Shown piece after piece: positions 10,634 through 19,682 of a stretch of DNA of 64,000 nucleotides (the first letter of the stretch is position 1; every line of letters begins with the position of its first letter). A program made the position numbers and the translations under genes. Source of the stretch: Mesorhizobium loti (GTDB lineage Bacteria > Pseudomonadota > Alphaproteobacteria > Rhizobiales > Rhizobiaceae); the NCBI GenBank assembly GCA_014189435.1, contig CP050293.1, positions 3,911,001-3,975,000 on the forward strand, given 5' to 3'. Under the pieces are notes generated by a model that saw only the letters and a program-made list of their open reading frames with translations, was not told where the DNA came from and did not search any database.

Positions 10634-11778
10634 ACGGGCCTGTCGTGTGCCGGCTGCCGCGAACGCACCGGATCGAAGTCGCAACGTCGGATGCGCGCCT
10701 GGCGGAAATCGCGCCCGCCTGGGCGGCGCTCTGGCGGCGCGCCGGCGGCCTCGTTTTCCAGCATCCGGACTGGATCTCGGCCTGGTGGCGCACGACGCCG
10801 CATCAGGATCGGCGCAACCTCAGGATCGGGTTGGTCTGGAGCGACGAGCTACTCGTGGCCGTCATTGCGCTCGCGACCTTCAGGCGCTCCGGCATGCGCG
10901 TCCTGGAATGGGCGGCCAAGGATCACTGCGATTATGGCGATGTCCTGCTTGCCCCCGATTGCGACCCGCAGATCCTGCGGCAGCTCTGGCAACGCATTCT
11001 CGACGATGGCGGCTTCGACCTTGTCTATCTGAACCGTCTTTTGCCCGATGCCCGATTGCCGGCCCTGCTCGGCTCCGCCGCGCCAGGCCGCGGCACGATC
11101 CTGCAGCCGAACCACCGCAGCGAGGTCAGCTATCGTGTCGCCGGCGACTGGCAAAGCGGCGCGCAATGGTTCGAAAGCCAATCGAAAAAGGCCCGGCAAA
11201 ACTATCGCCGTGGCCGCAAATTCATGGAGGAAGGCGGCACTTTGCGCTTTCGCCTCATGGAAGCGCACGAAGCCCGCGAGCCGGTGCTCGAGCGCGTCGC
11301 GGCGCTGAAGCGGCTATGGCTGGCAAAGCACGGCCGCGTTTCGGACCTCTTCGACGAAGGCTCCGCCGCTCTGGCGGCGCTCGTCTCCGTACTGGCCGGG
11401 CTCGGATTGCTGCGGATCTTCGTGCTCGAACGCGAAAACGAGATCATCGCCATCTCGATCAATTTCGAGCAGCACGGAACGATGATGGCCTTCGTCACAA
11501 CCTATGACCCGGCCTTCGAGCGGGCCTCGCCCGGCATGGTCCTGATGATGGATTACATCCAGTGGTCGCTAGACCGGGGCTTGACCATGGTCGACTTTCT
11601 CTGCGGCGGCGAGGATTTCAAGCGCCGCTTTGCAACGCATTCGGTGACCTTGTCGTCGGTGATGGGTGGGCGAAGCCTGCGCGGACGCCTCGCCATCTTG
11701 GCCGACCGCGCCCGCCACGCCACGAAATCCTGGCGCTCCAAGAAACCCTCGAAACAAGCGGAGCCGGCGGAGGAGTAA
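10630..11778 (+). CDS. CelD/BcsL-like GNAT family N-acyltransferase
   Basis: A 382-residue protein of the Acetyltransf_6 (CelD-like) type: an N-terminal GNAT-like half (FQHPDWISAWWRT) and a C-terminal half with KKARQNYRRGRKFMEEGG and SINFEQHGTMMAFVTTYDPAF, ending with PGMVLMMDYIQWSLDRGL and DFLCGGEDFKRRF. The family includes proteins named for cellulose synthesis and FemAB-like transferases that acylate cell-surface polymers or lipids. The start is not an ATG: TTG at 10630 overlaps the previous stop; GTG at 10645 is an alternative. The C-terminus is basic. Confidence 0.85.
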   Translation: MNGPVVCRLPRTHRIEVATSDARLAEIAPAWAALWRRAGGLVFQHPDWISAWWRTTPHQDRRNLRIGLVWSDELLVAVIALATFRRSGMRVLEWAAKDHCDYGDVLLAPDCDPQILRQLWQRILDDGGFDLVYLNRLLPDARLPALLGSAAPGRGTILQPNHRSEVSYRVAGDWQSGAQWFESQSKKARQNYRRGRKFMEEGGTLRFRLMEAHEAREPVLERVAALKRLWLAKHGRVSDLFDEGSAALAALVSVLAGLGLLRIFVLERENEIIAISINFEQHGTMMAFVTTYDPAFERASPGMVLMMDYIQWSLDRGLTMVDFLCGGEDFKRRFATHSVTLSSVMGGRSLRGRLAILADRARHATKSWRSKKPSKQAEPAEE

Positions 11779-11881
11779 CCTTTTCAGATCGCCGAATGGC
11801 GGCATGGACGATGAAAAGGCATCGGCCGGCAGACCGGCTCCAGTCATACCCTCTCAAACAGCTCCAGGCCTGACCTGTAAT

Positions 11882-12169
11882 CTAGAAAATGGTTCGCGAA
11901 ACCTGCCGTTCAACGGCGGGCGCCAGGCCGTCATCCGGCTTGCCCGTGGCTTCCTCGCGTGGGCGTTCGGTCACGGCCGCGGGCGCTGCTGCCGGCACGA
12001 CCACAAGCTGCGGCACCTGCTTGTAGGAAAAGCCACCGCGGATGTCGCCCATCTTGCCGGCGACAATGCCCATGGCCGCCTTCTCGATGCTTCGATCATA
12101 GCGCGTTTCGGCGACGGCCGGCGCGACGAGGACGGCGCAAAGCGCTACGCCGCACAGAAGCGTTTTCAT
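11882..12169 (-). CDS. Small secreted hypothetical protein
   Basis: A 95-residue protein with a clear signal peptide (MKTLLCGVALCAVLVAPAVA) and a mature part with ETRYDRSIEKAAMGIVAGKMGDIRG, then an Ala/Pro-rich stretch. The start at 12169 has GGGAG nine bases upstream. It faces the acyltransferase gene convergently. Short periplasmic proteins of this kind recur in Mesorhizobium; I do not know a function. The frame is open upstream to 12250 but that extension lacks a ribosome site. Confidence 0.7.
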   Translation of the reverse strand: MKTLLCGVALCAVLVAPAVAETRYDRSIEKAAMGIVAGKMGDIRGGFSYKQVPQLVVVPAAAPAAVTERPREEATGKPDDGLAPAVERQVSRTIF

Positions 12170-12317
12170 TGTTGTTGTCTCCCTGCCTGGTTCTGATCTA
12201 GCAGGGCGCCGTTGAAAAACGGCCAAGAGACACGGTAAGCGAAAAGCCAAATGTCAGCGTAAACAACGCGTTAAGATCGTTGTCCGGCAAACTGATTCAG
12301 GCCGTTGAGACTTTGAT

Positions 12318-14231
12318 TCAGGCGCGCTGGGCGCGGGTGCTGTGCCCGAGCGCGACAAAAACCGTGCGCACGATGCCGGCTGCGTCCAACCCGGCATCGG
12401 CATACATCTTCTCGGGCTTGGCGTGGTCGCTGAACGCGTCGGGCAGCACCAACGGGCGCACCTTCAAGCCGCTTTCCAGCAGGCCTTCGTGGGCGAGGAA
12501 CTGCAGCACATGGCTGGCGAAGCCGCCGACGGCGCCCTCCTCCACCGTCACCAGAACCTCATGCGAGCGGGCCAGCCGGCGGATCAAATCCTCGTCGAGC
12601 GGCTTGGCGAAACGGGCATCGGCGACCGTGGTGGAAAGCCCGGCAGCACCCAGCTCCTCGGCGGCGATCAGGCAATCCTGCAGCCGCGTGCCGAACGACA
12701 GCAGCGCGACCTTGGTGCCCTCCTTGACGATACGGCCCTTGCCGATTTCGAGCACCGAGCCGCGCTCCGGCATGTCGACGCCGACGCCATTGCCGCGCGG
12801 ATAGCGGAAGGCGATCGGACCATCATCATAGCTCGCCGCGGTGCGCACCATGTGGCGCAGCTCCGCTTCATCCGCCGCCGCCATGACGACGAAGCCCGGC
12901 AGCGTCGCCAGGAAGGTGGTGTCGAAGGCGCCGCAATGGGTCGCGCCATCGGCGCCGACGAAGCCGGCGCGGTCGATGGGAAAGCGCACCGGCAATTTCT
13001 GGATGGCGACGTCGTGGACGACCTGGTCGTAGGCGCGCTGCAGGAAGGTCGAGTAGATCGCCGCGAACGGCTTGTAACCTTCGGTGGCCAGGCCGGCGGC
13101 AAAGGTCACGGCGTGCTGTTCGGCGATGCCGACATCGAAGATCCGCGACGGAAATGCTTCGCCGAACAGGTCGAGGCCGGTGCCGCTCGGCATCGCGGCG
13201 GTGACGGCGACGATGCGGTCGTCCTCACGGCCCTCCTGGACCAGGCTTTCGGCGAACACCCTGGTGTAGGCCGGTGCATTGGCCGGCGCCTTGGCCTGCG
13301 CGCCGGTGATGACGTCGAACTTGTTGACACCGTGATATTTGTCGGCGGCGGCCTCCGCCGGGGCGTAGCCCTTGCCCTTCTGGGTCACGACATGGATCAG
13401 CACCGGGCCTTCGCCATTGTCGCGGACATTTTTCAGGACCGGAATCAGGTGCTCCAGATTGTGACCGTCGATCGGGCCGATGTGATAGAAGCCGAGTTCC
13501 TCGAACAGCGTGCCGCCGGTGACGTAGCCGCGTGCATGCTCGACCGCCCTCGTGATCGCGCGATCAGCCCGCTTGCCGAGATAAGACGTCAGTTTCTTGC
13601 CGAAATCGCGCAGGCCGACATAGGCCTTGCCCGAAGCCAGACGCGCCAGATAGGCGCTCATCGCGCCTGTCGGCGGGGCAATCGACATGTCGTTGTCGTT
13701 GAGAATGACGATCAGCCGGGCATCGAGCGCGCCGGCATTGTTCATCGCCTCATAGGCCATGCCGGCAGACATGGCGCCGTCGCCGATAACGGCAATGACA
13801 CTGTTGCGGCCGCCGGAGAGGTCGCGAGCAGCAGCCATGCCGAGGCCGGCCGATATCGATGTCGAGGAGTGAGCGGCGCCGAAGGGATCGTACTCGCTCT
13901 CGGCGCGGCGGGTGAAGCCGGACAGGCCGCCTTCCTGGCGCAATGTGCGGATGCGGTCGCGGCGGCCGGTCAGGATCTTGTGCGGATAGGCCTGGTGGCC
14001 GACATCCCAGATCAGCCGGTCATCGGGAGTGTTGAAGACATAGTGCAGCGCCACCGTCAGCTCGACCACGCCGAGGCCGGCGCCAAGATGGCCGCCGGTG
14101 CGGGAAACGGCGTCGATCAGCTCGACGCGAAGCTCGGATGCCAGTTGCGGCAGCTCGCTTTCGGCAAGCATGCGCAGGTCGGCCGGAATGCGGACCTTGT
14201 CGAGAAGCGGCGTATGCGGCGTTGCGTTCAC
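12318..14231 (-). CDS. dxs: 1-deoxy-D-xylulose-5-phosphate synthase
   Basis: A 637-residue transketolase-like enzyme that condenses pyruvate and glyceraldehyde 3-phosphate, the first step of the MEP isoprenoid pathway. Visible motifs are the thiamine diphosphate motif [18 protein letters not shown] with [10 protein letters not shown], the [16 protein letters not shown] region near the N-terminus and the [15 protein letters not shown] region of the central domain. Length matches the family. ispE and ispB elsewhere in the window act later in the same pathway. It is transcribed toward tlyA but separated from it by foreign-looking genes. Confidence 0.97.
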   Translation of the reverse strand: MNATPHTPLLDKVRIPADLRMLAESELPQLASELRVELIDAVSRTGGHLGAGLGVVELTVALHYVFNTPDDRLIWDVGHQAYPHKILTGRRDRIRTLRQEGGLSGFTRRAESEYDPFGAAHSSTSISAGLGMAAARDLSGGRNSVIAVIGDGAMSAGMAYEAMNNAGALDARLIVILNDNDMSIAPPTGAMSAYLARLASGKAYVGLRDFGKKLTSYLGKRADRAITRAVEHARGYVTGGTLFEELGFYHIGPIDGHNLEHLIPVLKNVRDNGEGPVLIHVVTQKGKGYAPAEAAADKYHGVNKFDVITGAQAKAPANAPAYTRVFAESLVQEGREDDRIVAVTAAMPSGTGLDLFGEAFPSRIFDVGIAEQHAVTFAAGLATEGYKPFAAIYSTFLQRAYDQVVHDVAIQKLPVRFPIDRAGFVGADGATHCGAFDTTFLATLPGFVVMAAADEAELRHMVRTAASYDDGPIAFRYPRGNGVGVDMPERGSVLEIGKGRIVKEGTKVALLSFGTRLQDCLIAAEELGAAGLSTTVADARFAKPLDEDLIRRLARSHEVLVTVEEGAVGGFASHVLQFLAHEGLLESGLKVRPLVLPDAFSDHAKPEKMYADAGLDAAGIVRTVFVALGHSTRAQRA

Positions 14232-14332
14232 GGGTGCTCAGGCTTTCTGTTCATCGGCGGGATAGGCCGCCAGACGGTGAAAGTAAATGCGTGTCAGTGA
14301 CGCGGACGACCAGGTCCCCTCACCGATTTTCC

Positions 14333-15253
14333 TCAGCTTTCCGGCAGCGGAATAAACTCCTCCTCATCTCCGGGAACGATATCGAAGCGACCTGTCTTCC
14401 ATTCCTGCTTGGCCTGTTCGATGCGTTCCTTGGATGACGAGACGAAATTCCACCAGATATAACGCTGCGAGCCGAGCGAGGCGCCGCCAAACAGCATGAA
14501 ATGCGCGCCGGTCTCAGACGACACGACGATCTCGTCGCCTGGCCGAAACACCAGCAGCCGTTCCGCCGGAAAGACGTCACCTGATATCGAGACCTCGCCT
14601 TCCAGCGTGTAGATGGCGCGCTCCTCGGCATCGGCCGGGATCTTTATGCTGGCGCCGGGCACCAGCCTGAGGTCGGCATAGAGCGTCTCGGAGTCGGCCC
14701 TGACCGGGGACCGCAATCCCTGGAAATCACCAATGACGATGCGCCCGCTGACGCCCTCGGCGTCGATCTCGGGCAGCCGAAGCGCTGCGGTGTTCTCGAA
14801 CACCGGGGCCACTTCTTCCTTGCCGTCCGGCAGCGCCAGCCATGTCTGCAGGCCGGAGATCGACATCGGCGCGCCACGCAACTCTTCGGGCGTGCGCTCC
14901 GAATGGACGATGCCGCGGCCGGCGGTCATCAGGTTCACGTCGCCGGGCTGGATGACCATTTCGGTGCCGAGTGAATCGCGATGCCTGATCCTGCCATCGA
15001 ACAGATAGGTGACCGTCGACAGACCGATATGCGGATGGGGACGGACATCCAGTGCCTGACCGGCGCGCAGGATCGCCGGACCCATGCGGTCGAAGAAGAT
15101 GAAAGGACCGACCAGCCGCCTCTTGGCGGTCGGCAGAGCGCGGCGCACCTGGAAGCCGCCAATGTCCTTGGCGTTCGGGATGACCATCAATTCGATCTGG
15201 TCGCTGGCGAAGGCGTCGCCGGCTTCAGGGTCTTTCCCAGGAAAGAAGCTCAT
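14333..15253 (-). CDS. Pirin family protein
   Basis: A 306-residue bicupin. The metal-binding cluster in the N-terminal cupin is visible (RPHPHIGLSTVTYLF, then TAGRGIVHSERTPEE). Bacterial pirins include quercetin 2,3-dioxygenases and regulators of central metabolism, but most have no tested activity. It sits between dxs and a DUF2277 gene on the same strand; the spacing of about 100 bases on the dxs side gives no strong sign of a shared transcript. The gene is full length. Confidence 0.9.
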   Translation of the reverse strand: MSFFPGKDPEAGDAFASDQIELMVIPNAKDIGGFQVRRALPTAKRRLVGPFIFFDRMGPAILRAGQALDVRPHPHIGLSTVTYLFDGRIRHRDSLGTEMVIQPGDVNLMTAGRGIVHSERTPEELRGAPMSISGLQTWLALPDGKEEVAPVFENTAALRLPEIDAEGVSGRIVIGDFQGLRSPVRADSETLYADLRLVPGASIKIPADAEERAIYTLEGEVSISGDVFPAERLLVFRPGDEIVVSSETGAHFMLFGGASLGSQRYIWWNFVSSSKERIEQAKQEWKTGRFDIVPGDEEEFIPLPES

Positions 15254-15292
15254 GGGCTCTCCTTGTCAGCGGTCAAAGGCCGCCTGGGCGCG

Positions 15293-15559
15293 TCAGGCAA
15301 AGCGGATCGCCGACTTTGCCCGTAATTTGGCTGCCACCTCTTCGCGATTGCGAGGATGCTGATGGGTTTCCAAGGAATCGAGCAATTCGCGCGCCGAGGC
15401 GGCGATGGCTTCGACGGCGTGGTCGAAAGCATGCTGGTTCTGCTTCGAGGGCCGCGTCGTTCCGCTCAATTTGCGGACAAATTGAAGGGCCGCGTCGCGG
15501 ACTTCGTCGTTGGTTGCGGGCGGGTCAAAATTGAACAGGGTCTTGATGTTTCTGCACAT
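15293..15559 (-). CDS. DUF2277 domain-containing protein
   Basis: An 88-residue soluble protein starting MCRNIKTLFNFDPPAT, the signature start of DUF2277, followed by EVRDAALQFVRKLSGTTRPSK. The family is widespread in bacteria and has no known function. An upstream frame is not needed. It lies 39 bases before pirin on the same strand, so both may share a transcript. Confidence 0.88.
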   Translation of the reverse strand: MCRNIKTLFNFDPPATNDEVRDAALQFVRKLSGTTRPSKQNQHAFDHAVEAIAASARELLDSLETHQHPRNREEVAAKLRAKSAIRFA

Positions 15560-15658
15560 CGTTTCCGTATCTCCTCTTGTCCTGGAGCGCTTTCAATCGG
15601 GACGAACTCTATCCTCAATCATGATCGTGTCCAAAAGTCGGTGAGACGGCCGCGCGCC

Positions 15659-15913
15659 TCAGTCCGCGTCGAGCGGCTCCGTTCCAACCGGCTTGCCGTC
15701 GCGCGACAGCCTGATCTTCTCGACCTTGTCCTCGGCGGCCTTCAGCAGCCGGTCACAATGCGCCTTCAGTGCCTCGCCGCGCTCATAGATCCGGATCGAC
15801 TGGTCGAGCGGCACGTCACCGCGCTCCAGATCATCGACGATCTTCTCCAGCGCGTCGAGCGCCTGTTCGAAGCTCATCGCCTTGACGTCTTCGTTGGTCT
15901 CACCAGCCATCAT
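15659..15913 (-). CDS. xseB: Exodeoxyribonuclease VII small subunit
   Basis: An 84-residue XseB protein with the family core [40 protein letters not shown] written here as two conserved blocks: [19 protein letters not shown] and [15 protein letters not shown]. It pairs with XseA in a nuclease that degrades single-stranded DNA to oligonucleotides; xseA is not in this window. The start codon is directly adjacent to the stop of the deacetylase-like gene, so the two are an operon, as in other rhizobia. Confidence 0.95.
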   Translation of the reverse strand: MMAGETNEDVKAMSFEQALDALEKIVDDLERGDVPLDQSIRIYERGEALKAHCDRLLKAAEDKVEKIRLSRDGKPVGTEPLDAD

Positions 15914-16840
15914 TCATCCTTTCATCAGTCGCCCGACATGGGCGGCGACCGAAAATGCCAATCCCTGCAGATCGTAGCCACCCTCGAGCAGGCTGACGAG
16001 CCGGTTGCCACTGTGGCGCGCCGCGCGCTGCATCAGCTGGCCGGTCGCCCAGTCGAAATCATCCTCGGTCAGGTTGATCTCGGCCAGCGGATCGCGATGG
16101 TGTGCGTCGAACCCAGCCGAAATGATGATCAGGTCGGGCGCGAAATTGTCGAGCGCCGGCAGCACGCGCGACAGGAAGGCATCGCGAAAGACCTCGCTGC
16201 CGGTCTGCGGCGCCAGCGGCGCGTTGACGATGTTGCCGGCGCCGGTCTCGTTCTTTGCCCCGGTGCCGGGATAGAGCGGCATCTGGTGCGTCGAGCAATA
16301 GAGCACCGACGGATCGTCCCAGAAAATATCCTGCGTGCCATTGCCGTGGTGCACGTCCCAGTCGACGACGGCAACGCGCTCGACGCCATGCTTCTTCTGC
16401 GCATAGCGGGCCGCGATCGCCGCCGTGTTGAAGAAGCAGAAGCCCATCGCCGTGGTCTTTTCGGCATGGTGTCCGGGTGGGCGGGCGGCGACAAAGACAT
16501 TGTCGGCACGGCCGGTGAAGACATCGTCGACGGCGGCGTTGGCGGCGCCGATCGCGGTGATCACCGCCTGCCAGCTCTTCGGGCTGGCCGTGGTGTCGGC
16601 GTCGATGCGCGCGATCCCCTCGTCGGGAATGGCAGCACGCACGCGGGCGACGAAATCGGCGGGATGCGCGTAGAGGATGGTGGCCTCGTCGCCTTCCGGC
16701 GCCTGGATACGATCGAGCCCGGCAAACGCCTCGTCATCCAGCACGCGCTCGATGGCGCGCAGGCGATCCGGCCGCTCGGGATGGCCGGGCGGCGTGAGGT
16801 GCTCAAGGAAGATCGGATGGGTGTAGAGACGAGTGGTCAT
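15914..16840 (-). CDS. Histone deacetylase family protein
   Basis: A 308-residue arginase/deacetylase-fold protein. Zinc-site and active-site motifs are present: RPPGHHAEKTTAMGFCFFN, VVDWDVHHGNGTQDIFW, SAGFDAHHRDPLAEINLT and LLEGGYD. Bacterial members deacetylate acetylpolyamines, acetoin-related substrates or proteins; the substrate here is unknown. It is the first gene of a minus-strand unit with xseB. The riboswitch and bluB lie divergently upstream. Confidence 0.93.
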   Translation of the reverse strand: MTTRLYTHPIFLEHLTPPGHPERPDRLRAIERVLDDEAFAGLDRIQAPEGDEATILYAHPADFVARVRAAIPDEGIARIDADTTASPKSWQAVITAIGAANAAVDDVFTGRADNVFVAARPPGHHAEKTTAMGFCFFNTAAIAARYAQKKHGVERVAVVDWDVHHGNGTQDIFWDDPSVLYCSTHQMPLYPGTGAKNETGAGNIVNAPLAPQTGSEVFRDAFLSRVLPALDNFAPDLIIISAGFDAHHRDPLAEINLTEDDFDWATGQLMQRAARHSGNRLVSLLEGGYDLQGLAFSVAAHVGRLMKG

Positions 16841-16973
16841 CGTCCTAATCTAGTGACCCGGATCGACAAAGGCCATGCGCGGGCGGCCGATGGCTGGGGA
16901 AAATCACGCCTGCGTCCATTCGTGTCGCTGCGGGCATTGGCGTCCTCAGCGCTTCGGCGTAAGGTCTCTGACA

Positions 16974-17130
16974 CTGCCTGGTGCCCGCCGCAAACGGGAG
17001 AATCGGGAACACGGTTGAATTCCGTGGCGTGCCCAACGCTGTAAGGGGGACCGCGCCGGTCAATGCCACTGTCGATGACGGGAAGGCACCGGACGCGGGT
17101 TGATCCCGAGCCAGAAGACCGGCCTGGCAG
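16974..17130 (+). promoter_or_regulatory. Cobalamin (B12) riboswitch upstream of bluB
   Basis: The conserved blocks of the adenosylcobalamin aptamer appear in order: a 5' P1 strand CTGCC (16974-16978), GGTGCCC, GAATCGGGAACACGGTTGAA, TTCCGTGGCGTGCCCAACG, CTGTAAGGGGG, the B12-box segment GCCACTG, GACGGGAAGGC, GATCCCGAGCCAGAAGACC and the 3' P1 strand GGCAG (17126-17130). A hairpin GTCATCCG/CGGATGAC (17136-17161) follows and the bluB Shine-Dalgarno site lies just beyond it. This suggests repression of bluB when cobalamin is plentiful, either by the hairpin or by sequestering the ribosome site. Confidence 0.93.
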
Positions 17131-17189
17131 GCATCGTCATCCGCATGGTCAGGCGGATGACATCGACTGCAATCGCAAGGGGACAAGCG

Positions 17190-18071
17190 ATGCCGGAACA
17201 CATGACCGCTGCCATTGACGATGGATTTGACCAGAGTGCGCGCGATGCGGTTTATCGCGCCATGTTCACGCGGCGTGACGTGCGCAGCCATTTCCTGCCC
17301 ACTGGGCTCGACGATGAGGTGCTGGCGCGGCTGCTGCTTGCCGCGCATCACGCGCCGTCGGTAGGCTTCATGCAGCCTTGGAACTTCATCGTCATTCGCG
17401 ACGCCGCACGACGGGCGGAGGTGCGCGACCTGTTCCTGGCCGCGCGAGAACAGGAACTGCCGGCGATCGAGGCGGAAAAACAGGCGCTGTATCGCAAGCT
17501 CAAGCTGGAAGGCATCTGCGAAAGCGCGCTCAACATCTGCATCACTTGCGACCGGCAGCGCTCGAAGGGTTCGCCGCTGGGCCGCTGGCACAATCCGGAG
17601 ATGGATATCTACAGCACGGTCTGCGCGGTACAGAATTTCTGGCTGGCGGCGCGCGCTGAGGGCGTCGGTGTCGGCTGGGTCAGCATCATCGAGGCACAAG
17701 CGCTGAAAAGCCTGCTGTCGATTCCCGAGCATGTCACGCCGGTCGCCTATCTCTGCGTCGGCCGTGTTTCCGAGTTCGCGCCAAAGCCGGACCTCGAAAC
17801 GCATGGCTGGGGGCGGCGGCTGCCGCTGCCGGAGCTGATCATGAGCGAGATTTTTTGCGGCGAAGGTGAGGCGCCGCTGAAGTCAACCGTGGCGCGTCTC
17901 AACGCTATCGATGCCGCACCGGATCAGCGTGCCGCGCCGGCTGTGCCCCAGCGCGAGCCGCCGAAGGAGGCCAGCGCCTTGTCCTTGAGCTCCCTGAACT
18001 TCGACGACGCCTCGGCCAGCCGGGCGTCCCAGGCGGGATCAGGCACCTGGCCCTCTATGGTCTTGAAATAG
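17190..18071 (+). CDS. bluB: 5,6-dimethylbenzimidazole synthase BluB, with abnormal C-terminal extension
   Basis: A 293-residue nitroreductase-fold protein. BluB splits reduced FMN with oxygen to make 5,6-dimethylbenzimidazole, the lower ligand of B12. Family signatures are YRAMFTRRDVRSHFLP, HHAPSVGFMQPWNF, LGRWHNPEMDIYSTVCAVQNFWLAARAEG shortened here to GRWHNPEMDIYST and GVGVGWVS. The start at 17190 follows AAGGGGAC. BluB is normally near 220-230 residues; the last 50 codons here run antisense through the 3' end of the convergent membrane gene and look like non-coding translation, so a normal stop may have been lost. A B12 riboswitch precedes it. Confidence 0.93.
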   Translation: MPEHMTAAIDDGFDQSARDAVYRAMFTRRDVRSHFLPTGLDDEVLARLLLAAHHAPSVGFMQPWNFIVIRDAARRAEVRDLFLAAREQELPAIEAEKQALYRKLKLEGICESALNICITCDRQRSKGSPLGRWHNPEMDIYSTVCAVQNFWLAARAEGVGVGWVSIIEAQALKSLLSIPEHVTPVAYLCVGRVSEFAPKPDLETHGWGRRLPLPELIMSEIFCGEGEAPLKSTVARLNAIDAAPDQRAAPAVPQREPPKEASALSLSSLNFDDASASRASQAGSGTWPSMVLK

Positions 18072-18907
18072 ACCTGCATCAGGCAAGCGATGGCGAAGGG
18101 TTCGATGAAGGCCGCCTTGAAGGCCCAGGCGAAGACGATGGCGAGCACGAAGGCCCAGCCGGCGAGTTGGCCAGGCATCAGGAAGAGAATGGCGCCGGCA
18201 GGCGCCAGCATGGCCAAGAAGATGACGAAGGACACGCCCCACATGATGACCGCCAGCCAGACCGCGTTCTTGACCATGACCTTGCCGTTCTGGGCATAGA
18301 GCACGACGCCTTGGCGCGCCGTCTCGAATGGCGAGGTTGAATTGATGCGGATGTTGTAGCCGAGGATGATCTCGTCGACATAGGTCAGCGACAGGCGGAT
18401 CACCGTGTTGATGAAGGAAACCAGGCCGCTCAACCCCGGAATGGGCAGGAAGGCGGCGATGCCGCCGAGCAGGCCGGTGATGGCGCGGATGGCGCCCTTG
18501 ACCAGCTGGTCGACGACGAAAAGGATGTTGGCCTCGGCAAAACGCTGAGTCACGACATCCTTGGCGTAGGCAATCTGGTCCTGGCCACTGGGAATGTCAC
18601 GGCCGTCGATCAGATGGACCATGACGGCGATGTGGCCGGCCTTGACGACATAGAGGATGTATTCGCGGATCCAGTAGACGGCGATCGAGACGATGCCGAA
18701 ACCGACCACCCCGCCCCACAAGGCAAAGGACAGCGGTCCGTCGGGATCGGTGGAAATGTGGCCGACGCCATAGCCGACGGAGGCGCCGGTGCCGGTCGCC
18801 ATGATGTAGGCCAGGGTGATGCCGAAATAGACGATCATGCGAAAGACAATGAACGGCCAAGTCCGCATCATGATGGACACCGACCTGCCGATATCGAAAT
18901 CCCACAT
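17924..18907 (-). CDS. Multi-pass membrane protein of unknown function
   Basis: A 327-residue protein with about six or seven hydrophobic segments. It begins MWDFDIGRSVSIMMRTWPF, has a YWIREYILYVVKAGHIAVMVHLI region, GLLGGIAAFLPIPGLSG, and a cytoplasmic-looking C-terminal tail rich in Lys and Glu (KFRELKDKALASFG). I do not recognise a domain of known function. Its 3' end overlaps the extended bluB frame by 148 bases. It lies upstream of nothing on its own strand that suggests a role. Confidence 0.8.
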   Translation of the reverse strand: MWDFDIGRSVSIMMRTWPFIVFRMIVYFGITLAYIMATGTGASVGYGVGHISTDPDGPLSFALWGGVVGFGIVSIAVYWIREYILYVVKAGHIAVMVHLIDGRDIPSGQDQIAYAKDVVTQRFAEANILFVVDQLVKGAIRAITGLLGGIAAFLPIPGLSGLVSFINTVIRLSLTYVDEIILGYNIRINSTSPFETARQGVVLYAQNGKVMVKNAVWLAVIMWGVSFVIFLAMLAPAGAILFLMPGQLAGWAFVLAIVFAWAFKAAFIEPFAIACLMQVYFKTIEGQVPDPAWDARLAEASSKFRELKDKALASFGGSRWGTAGAAR

Positions 18908-19003
18908 GCGCCCCGAATCTCCGCTCAGAGATGGTGGCAGAGGATGAACTCAACCCGGCGATTGTCAATTGCCCGACCGTGGCGCCGGGCCACCGATGGG
19001 GCT

Positions 19004-19612
19004 TCAGCTCGGTTGTGGATCCGGCCTTTTGAGCAAGCCTTCCAGCAGTTGCTTGAAGGCCGCCACCACCTTCTTCGACGTGCCTTCAGGGTCGTTCGAA
19101 TTGGCGATCTGTTGCGCCGCCTGACTGCTCGCACCGTTGATCAGCCGCGAGGCCGTCTCGGGGTCGAGGCTGGAGACGACAACTCCCTCCTCCTGCAGTG
19201 TCGTCAGATGGCCGGTCACTGAAGCGACGCACGCATTGGCATTCGGCCATTGCGCCGGATCCCCCAGGACGGCCGGGCCATCGCGGAACATGATGCGCTG
19301 GATTTCCGGCTCCAGCGCCATCTCGATATAGGTTGTGCATTCGTCGACGAAATGCTGCCAGCGGGTCGGCGCCCGCGCCGCCGCTTCATTCACGCGCGCT
19401 GCCATCTCGCCGTCGATTTCGGCGATGACTGCCTGCAGCAGGCCCTTCTTGTCGCCAAAATGGTGGTAGAGCGCGCCGCGCGTCAGCCCGGCCGATGCGG
19501 TGAAATCATCCATCGAGGCTTCGGCATAGCCGATCGTGCCGAAAGCATGGCGGGCGGCCGCGATCAGCTTGGCGCGCGTCTCGGCGATCATCTCCTTGCG
19601 GGGCTTGTGCAT
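19004..19612 (-). CDS. TetR/AcrR family transcriptional repressor
   Basis: A 202-residue regulator with an N-terminal helix-turn-helix (AARHAFGTIGYAEASMDDFT, then ASAGLTRGALYHHFGDKKGLL) and a C-terminal ligand domain. It is divergent from an MFS transporter gene, and the shared promoter region holds three copies of one 15-bp inverted repeat, so autoregulation and control of the transporter are likely. The ligand is not predictable from sequence. Confidence 0.93.
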   Translation of the reverse strand: MHKPRKEMIAETRAKLIAAARHAFGTIGYAEASMDDFTASAGLTRGALYHHFGDKKGLLQAVIAEIDGEMAARVNEAAARAPTRWQHFVDECTTYIEMALEPEIQRIMFRDGPAVLGDPAQWPNANACVASVTGHLTTLQEEGVVVSSLDPETASRLINGASSQAAQQIANSNDPEGTSKKVVAAFKQLLEGLLKRPDPQPS

Positions 19613-19630
19613 GGCTTCTGGACCTACTCA

Positions 19631-19645
19631 CATACGTTACGTATG
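19631..19645. promoter_or_regulatory. Candidate TetR operator, copy 1
   Basis: CATACGTTACGTATG: perfect 6-bp arms CATACG/CGTATG with a 3-base centre. It lies 19 bases upstream of the tetR start codon. It is one of three identical-arm sites in 67 bases. Confidence 0.8.
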
Positions 19646-19653
19646 CCAATTGA

Positions 19654-19668
19654 CATACGCGACGTATG
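19654..19668. promoter_or_regulatory. Candidate TetR operator, copy 2, overlapping a -35 element
   Basis: CATACGCGACGTATG: the same 6-bp arms with a CGA centre, its own centre 23 bases from copy 1. It overlaps TTGACA (19650-19655), a perfect -35 box whose partner may be TATCTA at 19672-19677 for rightward transcription of the transporter gene. Confidence 0.8.
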
Positions 19669-19682
19669 CTCTATCTAACAAT

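Noticed and set aside
12342..14300. A 652-codon plus-strand open frame
   Set aside because: It lies opposite dxs and has no recognisable domain or ribosome site; it is the shadow of dxs.
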